A stretch of 18,426 bases of DNA from CALEUX01 sp037439945 (lineage in GTDB: Bacteria > Bacteroidota > Bacteroidia > Bacteroidales > Marinilabiliaceae). Position 1 is the stretch's first letter, and each line of letters starts with the position of its first letter. The position numbers were made by a program, and so were the translations under genes. Under the pieces are notes generated by a model. That model saw only the letters and a program-made list of their open reading frames with translations, was not told where the DNA came from and did not search any database. The DNA is taken from assembly GCA_037439945.1 (NCBI GenBank), contig JBBIVA010000075.1, positions 1 to 18,426 on the forward strand. Direction: 5' to 3'. Of the stretch, positions 1 through 8,341 are shown one piece after another.

Positions 1-12
1 TCGGTAGGGTTA

Positions 13-62
13 ATCCCGGCTAAGTCATTAGTTCATTGCCTTTCTAATGACTAACCCGGGAT
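13..62. repeat. Imperfect hairpin (inverted repeat) at the left edge
   Basis: The arms at 13-31 and 44-62 are reverse complements at 17 of 19 positions, with mismatches at 20/55 and 22/53, around a 12-base loop. There is no T-run on either side, so a classic intrinsic terminator is not well supported. It could end an upstream transcript or be a copy of a dispersed palindromic repeat. A 10-base perfect palindrome (TATCCGGATA) lies just downstream at 85-94. Confidence 0.6.
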
Positions 63-160
63 AAATATTCAGATATTAATGATTTATCCGGATATAATTA
101 ATGAGTTTAAATAGTCTTGTTTTTAGTAATCAATTGGCAGGTGTGTTATTATATTTTTTT

Positions 161-168
161 TATTTTTG
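161..168 (+). promoter_or_regulatory. Putative -7 promoter box for the mrp/nifU-like pair
   Basis: TATTTTTG matches the Bacteroidota -7 consensus TAnnTTTG and lies 35 bases before the mrp ATG, which would give a leader of roughly 25-30 bases. No TTTG element sits at the expected 19-21 base spacing; the nearest is a TTG at 134-136, 24 bases away. The call rests on the -7 match and its position only. Confidence 0.4.
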
Positions 169-203
169 CCGTAATTTTTAAAAAGTTTAAATAAACTTAG
201 CAA

Positions 204-1313
204 ATGAGTTATTACCCCGCTCTTATATTAAATGCATTGCGAAATGTAATCCATCCGGGAAAAGGTAAAGATATTGTATCACTTGAAATGGTTGATGAAG
301 ATATCAGGATTGAAGGTAAGCGTATAAGTTTCAGCCTTTTATTTGACCGGCCAAATGACCCAATGGTAACATCAATTAAAAATGCATGTGTTGCTGCCAT
401 AAAACAATATGTTGACAAAGAAGCTTTAATTGAAGGCAATATTTATGTAAAAGTCAAACAGCGTCAGCCCTTACAAGATTCTAAAAAACTAAAGGGGGTT
501 GAAAATATTATTGCGGTTGCCTCTGGAAAAGGGGGTGTAGGTAAATCAACAATTGCAGTAAACCTGGCCGTAGCATTGGCTAATATGGGTTTTAGTGTAG
601 GACTTCTCGATGCCGATATTTATGGCCCCTCAGTACCAATAATGTTTGCAACTGAAAATTCGCATCCTGCAATTGAAAAAGTTAACGGAAAGGATAGAAT
701 AGTACCCGTTGAGAAATACGGGGTAAAATTATTGAGCATTGGATATTTTGTTAATCCGGATGATGCCCTGGTTTGGCGTGGAGCCATGGCAACAAATGCA
801 CTTAAACAATTAATATCAGACGGATTGTGGGGAGAACTGGATTATCTGTTAATGGATTTACCCCCCGGAACAAGTGATATTCATTTAACATTGGTTCAAA
901 CAGTACCAATAACAGGGGCAGTGGTGGTTAGTACACCTCAGGAAGTTGCCCTGGCCGATGCCCGAAAAGGGATTAGTATGTTCCTGGGTGAAAAAATTAA
1001 TGTTCCGGTTCTTGGATTGGTTGAGAATATGGCATGGTTTACGCCGGCTGAATTACCCGATAACCGGTATTATATCTTTGGAAAGGGAGGGTGCAAAATG
1101 CTTGCCAACAAGCTTAACTTACCTTTACTGGGCCAGATACCAATTGTTCAAAGTATAAGAGAAGGCGGCGATGATGGTGTGCCTGTCGCTGTTAACCCGA
1201 ATTCTGTAACAGGTGTAGCCTTTGGCAACCTTGCACAGGAAGTTGTAAAGGCAGTAGATGAAAGAAAGCAAAACATGCCCCCCACTAAAATTGTTGAAAT
1301 TAAAAAACATTAG
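204..1313 (+). CDS. Mrp/ApbC (NBP35-like) P-loop ATPase, iron-sulfur cluster carrier
   Basis: Cytosolic ATPase of the Mrp/NBP35 group, whose members carry and transfer Fe-S clusters to apoproteins. The 369 residues show an N-terminal DUF59/MIP18-type domain (about 5-85) and a deviant Walker A P-loop, GKGGVGKST, at 108-116. A DADIYGPS motif follows at 136-143 and switch II MDLPPGTSD at 217-225. These identify the family securely, and the length is normal. The CxxC pair that binds the bridging cluster in many Mrp proteins would follow ENM; here 274-281 reads ENMAWFTP with no cysteine. The only cysteines are C62 and C297. As I recall, this variant is common in Bacteroidota relatives, so it is a lineage feature, not damage. 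The ATG start is the first in frame after an in-frame stop. A NifU-domain gene follows after 14 bases, probably on the same transcript. The symbol mrp or apbC would both be used. Confidence 0.93.
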   Translation: MSYYPALILNALRNVIHPGKGKDIVSLEMVDEDIRIEGKRISFSLLFDRPNDPMVTSIKNACVAAIKQYVDKEALIEGNIYVKVKQRQPLQDSKKLKGVENIIAVASGKGGVGKSTIAVNLAVALANMGFSVGLLDADIYGPSVPIMFATENSHPAIEKVNGKDRIVPVEKYGVKLLSIGYFVNPDDALVWRGAMATNALKQLISDGLWGELDYLLMDLPPGTSDIHLTLVQTVPITGAVVVSTPQEVALADARKGISMFLGEKINVPVLGLVENMAWFTPAELPDNRYYIFGKGGCKMLANKLNLPLLGQIPIVQSIREGGDDGVPVAVNPNSVTGVAFGNLAQEVVKAVDERKQNMPPTKIVEIKKH

Positions 1314-1327
1314 AAATATTAACAAAT

Positions 1328-1564
1328 ATGGAAAATAAAGAGATTTTAGATCAGGTCCAGGTTGCATTGGAACGTGTAAGGCCCTATCTTCAGGCCGACG
1401 GCGGAGATATTTCAATTGTAGAACTAACAGATGACATGGTTGTGAAAGTTAAACTTCAAGGTGCATGCAACGGGTGCCCAATGAGCGTTCAAACAATTAA
1501 AAGCGGAGTTGAGATGGTTGTAAAAAGCCAGGTGCCTGTTATAAAAGAAGTAATTGCCGTTTAA
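1328..1564 (+). CDS. NifU C-terminal-domain (Nfu-type) Fe-S scaffold/carrier protein
   Basis: A 78-residue stand-alone NifU C-terminal domain. Proteins of this type bind a [4Fe-4S] or [2Fe-2S] cluster between subunits and pass it to targets. The domain signature is clear: a helical start, RPYLQADGGDI at 18-28, a beta region, then the cluster-binding CxxC at C47 and C50 within GACNGCPMS. No N-terminal A-type or IscU-like domain is present, so this is the minimal form. It begins 14 bases after the Mrp stop on the same strand, which suggests co-transcription. Since the Mrp protein lacks its CxxC pair, this partner may supply or receive the cluster; that is an inference from context. Confidence 0.93.
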   Translation: MENKEILDQVQVALERVRPYLQADGGDISIVELTDDMVVKVKLQGACNGCPMSVQTIKSGVEMVVKSQVPVIKEVIAV

Positions 1565-1673
1565 AGCAATCCGGGCTCATTATTGTTAAAATGGGTTAAA
1601 AAGAAAAATCCCTTTCCAAGGAATTTCTCTCCATAATAACCTTACTATTAGCTTTTTTGGTTTAGCCCAATAA
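1565..1673. other. Convergent intergenic gap
   Basis: The 109 bases separate the converging ends of the NifU-domain gene (plus) and the secreted repeat protein gene (minus). A weak interrupted stem is possible around 1607-1627 (AAAT-C-CC against GG-A-ATTT), but I see no convincing terminator on either strand. Confidence 0.4.
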
Positions 1674-3428
1674 CTATTTTTTAGCTATCCTGAATTTTAT
1701 AGTTTTGGAAGTGCTGTTACCAAGTTTATCGTTAGCGTCAATTTTAACTTCATAAAGTTTTTCGGTTGAAAACACTTCACTATTTGCCGGCGAAACCGAA
1801 CCGGTAAATTTGGTTTTTTGACCACCATCAATTGAATAGAAAATATCCTGGGTCCCGCAATTACGGTCGGTAGCTCCAATGTACATCTTAACGTAAGGTG
1901 GATAAACACTAATCTTTTCGTTGTCAATAATTTCTTCGCGGAACGATTTTATACTGAAATTAACATAAATATCAGGGGGTAGGTTGTCAACATATAACTC
2001 GCTTTGCTTATCCTGTTCCCTGTTATTTACATTGTCGGTTGCCCTAAAAGCAATTTTTTGAAGCCCATCGTTGCTAAGTGAAAATTGGCTGCCACTCTGA
2101 AATGGTTGGTTATTTATGCTGTATTCAATATTGGCAACCCCTGATTCACCATCTCTTGAAACAAGTTTAATTACTGTTTCTTTATTAATAAACAGAGTAT
2201 CGCGTGAGAAAAATTGTGGACCCGTATAATCAATTCTGGTAACAGGTTCATCAATATCCATAAATAAAGTTACCTTGTCTATTACAGATTGATTCGCAAC
2301 CATATCCCAGGCCTGGAAGTAAATTGTTTGTACCCCCGGCTTTTTAACAAAACTAAATGGCTGGTCGTAAATTTCAGTTAAAACAGGTGTTCCCAGCCCA
2401 TAAATTATTGTTCTCACTTTTAACTGTTCGTCAATTGCAATTAACTGGCATAAACTCCTTTCAGAAACAAAAACATTTTTACCAACAAATTTATCGCCAA
2501 TTATTTGTGATGATGTTTTGGGTGGTGTGCGGTCAACCACAAATGCATAAACATTTGTTCCTCCGTCGGCACCCTCAAAAACATTCCCAACGTTATCCTC
2601 GGCCCAATAACGTAATTTGTAAGCACCCGATGGAATTGTGCTCAGGCTAATACCATTTTTATAAATAGTCACAGGCCGGTCATCAACCTGGTATTTTATA
2701 TGTTTAATCCCCGACTCGCTATCCTGGGCCATTAGTACAATATTTGAAGTACCTGAAGCAGCATTTTCAAATACATCTCCCTCCAGGGTCCAGGTTGCTA
2801 CCGGAGGGGTTATATCTACCGTAAAATTATGTGTGGCAACACTTTCAATATTTCCAACATTATCGCAGCTGTAATATTTAAGTGTATAGCTTTTTGCCTG
2901 GCTAAATTCAATAGGCTTTAAATATTGCAAATAAGGTTGATTGTCAATACTGTAATATATTTTATCAACACCTGAAGTTTGATCATTTGCAGTAATACTT
3001 ACCATTAGCCCTTTACCATAAAACAGTTTGCCATCCTTCATAAATTTGAAGGCATTTTCAAAGGTGGCCTTTGATTTTGGTGGCAATCCATCAGCATAAA
3101 CATCGAAAATAATATCGGAAATGGGATAAACCGTTTTTTTTGTAATAGTATCAACCTTTGAAGGAGTGCGAATTGTATTATGACCTTCTGTATCAAAGTA
3201 AAACGGGTTTGTGTATTGAGGGGAATCTTTACTTTCCAACCGTGATAATTCGCCTTTAGTACCTGGTGAATTGCCAATAAACAAGTACATGGGCAGGTTT
3301 TTGTTTACATATAATTTGCCATCAGGGGCTTTATACATCCTGGGATATGCAATGATTTGTTCCTGCCCCCACATCTTAAAAAAAGATGAAACAATTATAA
3401 ACGCAATAATCGTGGTAAAGACTCTCAT
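1674..3428 (-). CDS. Secreted protein with five OmpL47/Ig-like repeats, function unknown
   Basis: The 584-residue product starts with a Sec-type signal peptide: MR, a hydrophobic run at about 4-17, then likely cleavage near residue 21. There is no lipobox cysteine. After a head region (about 25-135) come five related units at about 140-208, 228-302, 320-395, 415-485 and 512-582. Each typically contains D-x-x-SG-hxxIxYSIDxxP, an aromatic strand with a D-N-V-G-N motif, and a closing strand ending in DxxPP. This is the pattern of the OmpL47-type beta-domain and Ig-like repeats found on bacterial surfaces. Units 3 and 5 are the most diverged. I see no catalytic motif, no transmembrane barrel and no typical type IX secretion C-terminal domain, so it may be periplasmic or surface-attached. 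It stands alone: a terminator at 3954-3985 separates it from infB upstream on the same strand. I cannot assign a function. No promoter could be assigned with confidence. Confidence 0.85.
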   Translation of the reverse strand: MRVFTTIIAFIIVSSFFKMWGQEQIIAYPRMYKAPDGKLYVNKNLPMYLFIGNSPGTKGELSRLESKDSPQYTNPFYFDTEGHNTIRTPSKVDTITKKTVYPISDIIFDVYADGLPPKSKATFENAFKFMKDGKLFYGKGLMVSITANDQTSGVDKIYYSIDNQPYLQYLKPIEFSQAKSYTLKYYSCDNVGNIESVATHNFTVDITPPVATWTLEGDVFENAASGTSNIVLMAQDSESGIKHIKYQVDDRPVTIYKNGISLSTIPSGAYKLRYWAEDNVGNVFEGADGGTNVYAFVVDRTPPKTSSQIIGDKFVGKNVFVSERSLCQLIAIDEQLKVRTIIYGLGTPVLTEIYDQPFSFVKKPGVQTIYFQAWDMVANQSVIDKVTLFMDIDEPVTRIDYTGPQFFSRDTLFINKETVIKLVSRDGESGVANIEYSINNQPFQSGSQFSLSNDGLQKIAFRATDNVNNREQDKQSELYVDNLPPDIYVNFSIKSFREEIIDNEKISVYPPYVKMYIGATDRNCGTQDIFYSIDGGQKTKFTGSVSPANSEVFSTEKLYEVKIDANDKLGNSTSKTIKFRIAKK

Positions 3429-3953
3429 AAATAATTGGGTATAATTTAACTTTACTTTTTAGGTTTAATATACAAGTGTTGATTATACAATTTAAAACTA
3501 TTTTTTATTAACTGTTGATTCGATTAAATATTTGTAATACAATATTGTATAAGGTTTACACATTAATATTTAAACAATTGCATTTAATACGGTAGTTATT
3601 ATTTTTAAGTTTCTGAAATTTCATCTTTTTATGTAAATGAAATTGATGTTTGTCAAAATAATTGAAAATTTTATACTGTAGATTCACGACAATAAAATTA
3701 TTCAACTCTTCAATTTTGAATAAGGCGATTAATAATGCAGCAATTCATTGCCGTAACCCCTTGGCTAAAAAGTTTGTTTGAGAAAAAAAGTTTCGCGTCA
3801 GGTTTTTAAATCTGAAGGATGAAAGTGTTAAAGATTATTTGCCATTTGAGGTAATTAGGGTAAACCCTGTTAATTCATAATAAATGGGGTAACTATAATA
3901 ACACGCCGAATATTGATAATAAACGGTTAAGCTAATTGGGATTGATTACAGGC
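3429..3953. other. Long AT-rich intergenic region
   Basis: About 525 bases between the infB terminator and the start of the secreted repeat protein. It must hold that protein's promoter on the minus strand, but no good TAnnTTTG box was found there. On the plus strand one frame from 3662 to 3880 reads as protein-like but has no ATG and one internal TGA at about 3779; it might be a decayed gene or chance. A short AGGG-TAAA-CCCT inverted repeat lies near 3857-3868. No RNA gene was recognised. Confidence 0.5.
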
Positions 3954-3985
3954 AAAAAAAAAGCCGGAAGCCCGGCCTTTTTATT
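3954..3985 (-). terminator. Intrinsic terminator of the rimP-nusA-infB operon
   Basis: Read on the minus strand, the sequence forms a GCCGG/CCGGC stem with a GCTT loop, followed directly by nine T residues. The A-rich bases before the stem can pair with part of the T-run, with one G bulged. It lies about 20 bases past the infB stop. In the plus direction the hairpin is followed by five Ts, so it could also work that way, though no plus-strand gene runs into it. Confidence 0.88.
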
Positions 3986-4003
3986 AATTTAATAAAAACA
4001 GGT

Positions 4004-7000
4004 TTAAAGTTTTCTTGAAACTTCTATTTCTTCATAGGATTCAATTAAATCGCCAACCTTTATATCGTTAAAATTATGAATGTTAAGCCCGCACTCAAAC
4101 CCTGATGCAACTTCTTTTGCATCATCTTTAAAACGTTTAAGTGAACCCAGCTCTCCCGTGTATATAACTATTCCGTCGCGAATAATACGAACTTTTGAAT
4201 TCCTTTTAATTTTTCCTTCCTTAACCATACACCCGGCAACTGTGCCAACCTTTGTAATTTTAAAAGTTTCGCGTACTTCAACTGTTGAAAGAACCTGTTC
4301 TTTAATTTCCGGTGATAACATCCCTTCCATTGCAGCCTTAATCTCCTCAATAGCATCGTATATAATTGAATACAAACGAATATCGATTTGTTCTTTTTCG
4401 GCTAATTTTCTGGCTGACATTGAAGGCCTTACCTGAAATCCTACAACAATGGCGTTTGATGCAGCAGCGAGCATAATGTCCGATTCTGAAATTCCCCCAA
4501 CTGCTTTGTGTATTACATTTACCTGGATTTCCTCTGTTGAAAGCTTTATTAATGAATCTGATAGGGCCTCAATTGAACCATCCACATCACCCTTAACTAT
4601 AAGGTTAAGTTCCTGGAAGTTTCCAATAGCAATTCTTCGTCCAATTTCATCAAGGGTAATATGTTTTTGCGCCCTCATCCCTTGTTCACGCTGCAGCTGC
4701 ATCCTTTTAGTAGCAATATCTTTAGCTTCACGCTCATTCTCCATTACGTTGAACTTTTCGCCGGCTTGTGGTGCCCCGTTAAGCCCAAGTATTAAAACTG
4801 GTTCTGACGGGCCTACAGATTCTATCTTCTGGTTTCGTTCATTGAACATAGCCTTAATATGTCCGTAATAAGACCCTGCAAGAATCAGGTCGCCAACCTT
4901 CATGGTGCCAGAATGGACCAGCAAAGTAGCGACAAAACCACGACCCCTGTCAAGTGATGATTCAATAACTGAACCTATTGCCGGTTTGTTTGGATTGGCT
5001 TTAAGTTCAAGAATATCGGCTTCCAGTAAAACCTTTTCAAGAAGCAGTTTTACATTGGTACCAAATTTGGCCGATACTTCCTGTGATTGGTATTTTCCAC
5101 CCCAATCCTCGACAAGGTAATTCATATTGGCCAGTTCTTCTCTAACTCTTTCTGCGTTGGCCCCGGGTTTATCTACTTTATTAATGGCAAATACAATAGG
5201 AACATTTGCGGCTGCGGCATGGTTTATGGCCTCAACGGTTTGGGGCATAACATTATCATCTGCTGCAACAATAATAATAGCTATATCTGTAACCTGCGCA
5301 CCCCTTGCCCTCATTGCCGTAAATGCTTCGTGACCGGGCGTGTCAAGAAAAGTTATCTGGCGCCCGTTCTCAAGCTTAACACTGTAGGCACCAATATGCT
5401 GTGTAATACCACCTGCTTCACCTGTTGTAACGTCAGCGCTTCGGATAAAGTCCAGGAGTGAAGTTTTACCATGATCAACGTGCCCCATTACAGTTACAAT
5501 TGGGGGACGTTCAATTAAATCTTCAGGTTTGTCCTCAACTTCAGCAATTGATTCAACTAATTCAACACTGATAAATTCAACGCTGTATCCAAATTCTTCG
5601 GCCACCAGGGCAATAGTTTCAGCATCGAGTCTTTGATTGATCGAAACAAATAACCCAAGGCTCATGCATGACCCAATAATTTGGTTTACAGGCACATTCA
5701 TCATGTTGGCTATCTCATTGGCCGTAACAAATTCGGTAACCCTGATTATTTTTTTCTCCTCATCCAAACGGTCCATTTCGGCCTGATGGCGCTGAGAAAC
5801 AAGATCTCTTTTATCACGGCGGTGCCTTGATGCCTTTGATTTACCTTTAGAGGTAAGCCTGGCTAGGGTATCTTTAATTTGTTTTGCAACATCTTCCTCG
5901 TTTACTTCAGGTCTTGCAGGGCGTTTTTTAACCTTCTGGACTTTCTTTTTTTCATTAAGCTTTTTGTCAGTTTGTTGTTTATCTGTTGAACCTGCTTGTT
6001 GTCCATGTCCCTGTGGTTTTTGCCCCTGTTGCTGCCCATGCTGCACCGGCCTTTTACTGCTGTCGCCATTAGGGGCTATATTTACCCTTTCTTTTTCCTT
6101 TTTTATTCTTTTTCGTTTCTTTTTCCTGGCTTTTTTATCATCACGGCTTTCACCGTTACGTAATGGATCAACCGGAAGGTCAATTTTTCCTACCACCGTT
6201 GGGCCTGAAAGTTTCTGGACCTTTGTGGGTACAAAATTCTCCAGTTGGGTAGTTTCCTTTTGAACGTCTGGTTTATCCAAAACAGGCGACTTTTCTTGAT
6301 GAACAATCTTTTTCTCGTCTCTGAATTGCTTATGTTCCTGTTTTTGATGAGTTGGTTTGTCAACTGTTTGTTTTCTCTCTTCCGGTTTTGCTTTTTCGGC
6401 CTGAGGTTTTGCTTTATACGGTTCCAGATCAATTTTTCCCACCAGCTTTATTTCATCTTCCAGTTTTTTTACTCTCAATGGGATATGTTCCACTTCTTTT
6501 TTCTGAATTTTCTCTTTCTCTTCGGCTTTTGCGGGAGGTTCAATTTTCGTCTCCTCTTTCACAACCTGTTTTTCAGCAACGGCAGGTTCCTGTTTAACTG
6601 GTCCTTCAGGTTTTGGTCCAACAGGTTTTTTAGCACCATGGGTTGGAAGGCTTATTTTGCCAACTACCTTAACATCAACGCTTTTTCTGGGTTCCATGAA
6701 AGGTTTTTCAACCGGACGATTTTGCTGTGTACCATCATCTTCTGGCATTACTGATTCTTCATGCAAGTTTTCGATAGAGATAGTTTCTTTTCTTTCTCTG
6801 GGCTTGCGGTCAATCAGATCATCCGATGCTTTTTTTACGGTTTGATCCAGTTTGTATTCCTTGCTCAGGATTGCAAACATCTCTTCCGAAACTTTAGTAT
6901 TGGGGTTCACATCAATGTCAAATCCTTTCTTATTAAGAAATTCAACAAGTGTTGAAACTCCAACATTCAGTTCATTTGCTACTTTGCTTAATCTCTGTCC

Positions 7001-7009
7001 AACTGCCAT
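4004..7009 (-). CDS. infB: Translation initiation factor IF-2
   Basis: GTPase that places initiator fMet-tRNA on the 30S subunit and promotes 50S joining. The 1001 residues show an IF2 N-terminal domain (about 1-52), then a long charged K/E/P/Q-rich linker (about 60-415). A second IF2_N-like segment lies at about 420-475, and the GTPase domain begins at 502. Its motifs are all present: G1 GHVDHGKT at 509-516, GGITQHIG at 533-540, G3 DTPGH at 556-560, G4 NKVD at 610-613 and G5 SAK at 646-648. Domains II, III and C2 follow to the end. The linker repeats a short motif three times (VVGKISLP at 115-122, LVGKIDLE at 190-197, VVGKIDLP at 273-280). It is the last gene of the rimP-nusA-infB operon, 69 bases after nusA. 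The long linker gives rise to long phenylalanine-rich open frames on the opposite strand, which are not genes. Confidence 0.98.
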   Translation of the reverse strand: MAVGQRLSKVANELNVGVSTLVEFLNKKGFDIDVNPNTKVSEEMFAILSKEYKLDQTVKKASDDLIDRKPRERKETISIENLHEESVMPEDDGTQQNRPVEKPFMEPRKSVDVKVVGKISLPTHGAKKPVGPKPEGPVKQEPAVAEKQVVKEETKIEPPAKAEEKEKIQKKEVEHIPLRVKKLEDEIKLVGKIDLEPYKAKPQAEKAKPEERKQTVDKPTHQKQEHKQFRDEKKIVHQEKSPVLDKPDVQKETTQLENFVPTKVQKLSGPTVVGKIDLPVDPLRNGESRDDKKARKKKRKRIKKEKERVNIAPNGDSSKRPVQHGQQQGQKPQGHGQQAGSTDKQQTDKKLNEKKKVQKVKKRPARPEVNEEDVAKQIKDTLARLTSKGKSKASRHRRDKRDLVSQRHQAEMDRLDEEKKIIRVTEFVTANEIANMMNVPVNQIIGSCMSLGLFVSINQRLDAETIALVAEEFGYSVEFISVELVESIAEVEDKPEDLIERPPIVTVMGHVDHGKTSLLDFIRSADVTTGEAGGITQHIGAYSVKLENGRQITFLDTPGHEAFTAMRARGAQVTDIAIIIVAADDNVMPQTVEAINHAAAANVPIVFAINKVDKPGANAERVREELANMNYLVEDWGGKYQSQEVSAKFGTNVKLLLEKVLLEADILELKANPNKPAIGSVIESSLDRGRGFVATLLVHSGTMKVGDLILAGSYYGHIKAMFNERNQKIESVGPSEPVLILGLNGAPQAGEKFNVMENEREAKDIATKRMQLQREQGMRAQKHITLDEIGRRIAIGNFQELNLIVKGDVDGSIEALSDSLIKLSTEEIQVNVIHKAVGGISESDIMLAAASNAIVVGFQVRPSMSARKLAEKEQIDIRLYSIIYDAIEEIKAAMEGMLSPEIKEQVLSTVEVRETFKITKVGTVAGCMVKEGKIKRNSKVRIIRDGIVIYTGELGSLKRFKDDAKEVASGFECGLNIHNFNDIKVGDLIESYEEIEVSRKL

Positions 7010-7052
7010 ATATGGAACTTTCAGTTTAATTGGTGCTATCTGGATTTTTTAA

Positions 7053-7072
7053 ATCTTTGATTTACAAAGATA
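7053..7072 (-). promoter_or_regulatory. Hairpin and promoter-like box between nusA and infB
   Basis: A perfect 7-base inverted repeat (ATCTTTG, loop ATTTA, CAAAGAT) lies in the 69-base nusA-infB gap. On the minus strand its first arm is also TATCTTTG (7072 to 7065), a full match to the TAnnTTTG -7 box, 56 bases ahead of the infB ATG. No TTTG is found at the right distance upstream. It could be an internal infB promoter, a weak RNA hairpin, or chance in AT-rich DNA. Confidence 0.3.
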
Positions 7073-7078
7073 ATTTAT

Positions 7079-8320
7079 TTATTCAAATTCAGATTTTAAT
7101 ATTGAAATCACTTCTTTGATGGTTTCTTCCTCAAGATCAGTGCGTTTGGTTAAGTCTTCAACCGACATGTCAAGAACTGATTTGGCTGTGTCACAACCAA
7201 TTGCCTTAAGTTCATCAAGTATCCAACTTTCAATTTCGTCCGAAAACTCGTCCAAAGGTACATCTTCTTCCTCTTCTTCGCCTTCAGTTTCACGATATAC
7301 ATCAAGTTCATAGCCTGTTAGCTGACTTGCAAGGCGAATATTAATACCTCCCTTTCCAATTGCCATCGAAACTTCTTCGGGACGAAGATAAACCTGTGCC
7401 CTTTTGTTATCTTCAAAAAGCTTAATGCTGGTTATTTTAGCCGGGTTTAAAGCTCTTTGAATAAATAACTGTGTATTTGTTGTAAAGTTAATTACATCGA
7501 TGTTTTCATTGCGAAGTTCGCGCACAATGCCATGAATACGTGAACCTTTCATACCAACACATGCACCAACCGGGTCAACTCTGTCGTCGTATGATTCAAC
7601 AGCAACTTTTGCTCTTTCGCCCGGAATCCGAACAATTTTCTTAATGGTTATTAGTCCGTCGTGTATTTCAGGCACTTCAAGTTCAAACAATCTTTCCAAA
7701 AATACTGGCGATGTTCTTGATAGAATTATAAGAGGGTTATTATTTCTTATATCCACTTTAAATACAACTGCCCTTATGGAGTCTCCTTTTCTGTAAAAGT
7801 CGGAAGGTATTTGTTCTGTTTTAGGTAAAATAAGTTCGTTACCTTCATCATCAAGAACAAGAATTTCTTTTTTCCATATTTGATAAACTTCTCCAATTAC
7901 AATCTCGCCAATCCTCTCCTTATACTTATTATAAATGGTATCTTTTTCAAGCTCCATTATTCGCGAAGAAAGGTTTTGACGAAGGCTCAGAATGGCCCTT
8001 CTGCCAAAACTGAGAAATTTCAGTTCATCGGTAACCTCTTCGCCAACTTCGTAATCAGGGTCAATTTTTTTAGCTTCGGTAAGCGAAATTTGAGAGTTGG
8101 TATCGGTCACATCCCCATCGGGAACAACCTCACGGTTACGCCATATTTCAAAATCTCCTTTATCGGTATTTATTATAACATCAAAATTCTCATCGGTTCC
8201 GAAAAGTTTAATCAGAACACCACGGAATGAGTCTTCCAGAACCCTGATCATGGTAACCCTGTCAATGTTCTTTAATTCCTTAAATTCAGAAAAAGTATCT
8301 ATCAGATTAATATTTTCCAT
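7079..8320 (-). CDS. nusA: Transcription termination/antitermination factor NusA
   Basis: RNA-polymerase-binding factor that modulates pausing, termination and antitermination. The 413 residues contain the N-terminal polymerase-binding domain (about 1-125), an S1 domain (about 135-200), KH1 with VGACVGMKGSRI at 251-262 and KH2 with AIGKGGINIRLASQL at 320-334. An acidic run follows (about 346-355), then a short helix-hairpin-helix-like C-terminal segment (about 365-411). There is only one such C-terminal segment, shorter than in E. coli NusA, which has two acidic repeats; about 410 residues is usual for Bacteroidota. It starts 21 bases after rimP and is followed by infB, the standard operon order. 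Confidence 0.97.
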   Translation of the reverse strand: MENINLIDTFSEFKELKNIDRVTMIRVLEDSFRGVLIKLFGTDENFDVIINTDKGDFEIWRNREVVPDGDVTDTNSQISLTEAKKIDPDYEVGEEVTDELKFLSFGRRAILSLRQNLSSRIMELEKDTIYNKYKERIGEIVIGEVYQIWKKEILVLDDEGNELILPKTEQIPSDFYRKGDSIRAVVFKVDIRNNNPLIILSRTSPVFLERLFELEVPEIHDGLITIKKIVRIPGERAKVAVESYDDRVDPVGACVGMKGSRIHGIVRELRNENIDVINFTTNTQLFIQRALNPAKITSIKLFEDNKRAQVYLRPEEVSMAIGKGGINIRLASQLTGYELDVYRETEGEEEEEDVPLDEFSDEIESWILDELKAIGCDTAKSVLDMSVEDLTKRTDLEEETIKEVISILKSEFE

Positions 8321-8341
8321 TGTAAAAAAATAAATGTTGTT

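Noticed and set aside
1674..3428. Secreted repeat protein as a type IX secretion substrate
   Set aside because: The C-terminal 70 residues form another Ig-like unit and lack the usual conserved sorting-domain pattern, so I do not claim it.
3735..3809. A 24-codon ATG frame in the infB-downstream gap
   Set aside because: Too short, no supporting signals, composition not informative.
4080..5461. Plus-strand open frames of 118-139 codons opposite the IF-2 GTPase and C-terminal domains
   Set aside because: They lie wholly inside a certain gene on the other strand and their products show no coherent domain.
5964..6754. Plus-strand open frames of 99-169 codons opposite the IF-2 linker
   Set aside because: They are mirror images of the lysine/glutamate-rich linker, giving phenylalanine- and leucine-rich low-complexity products with no start signals or recognisable domain.
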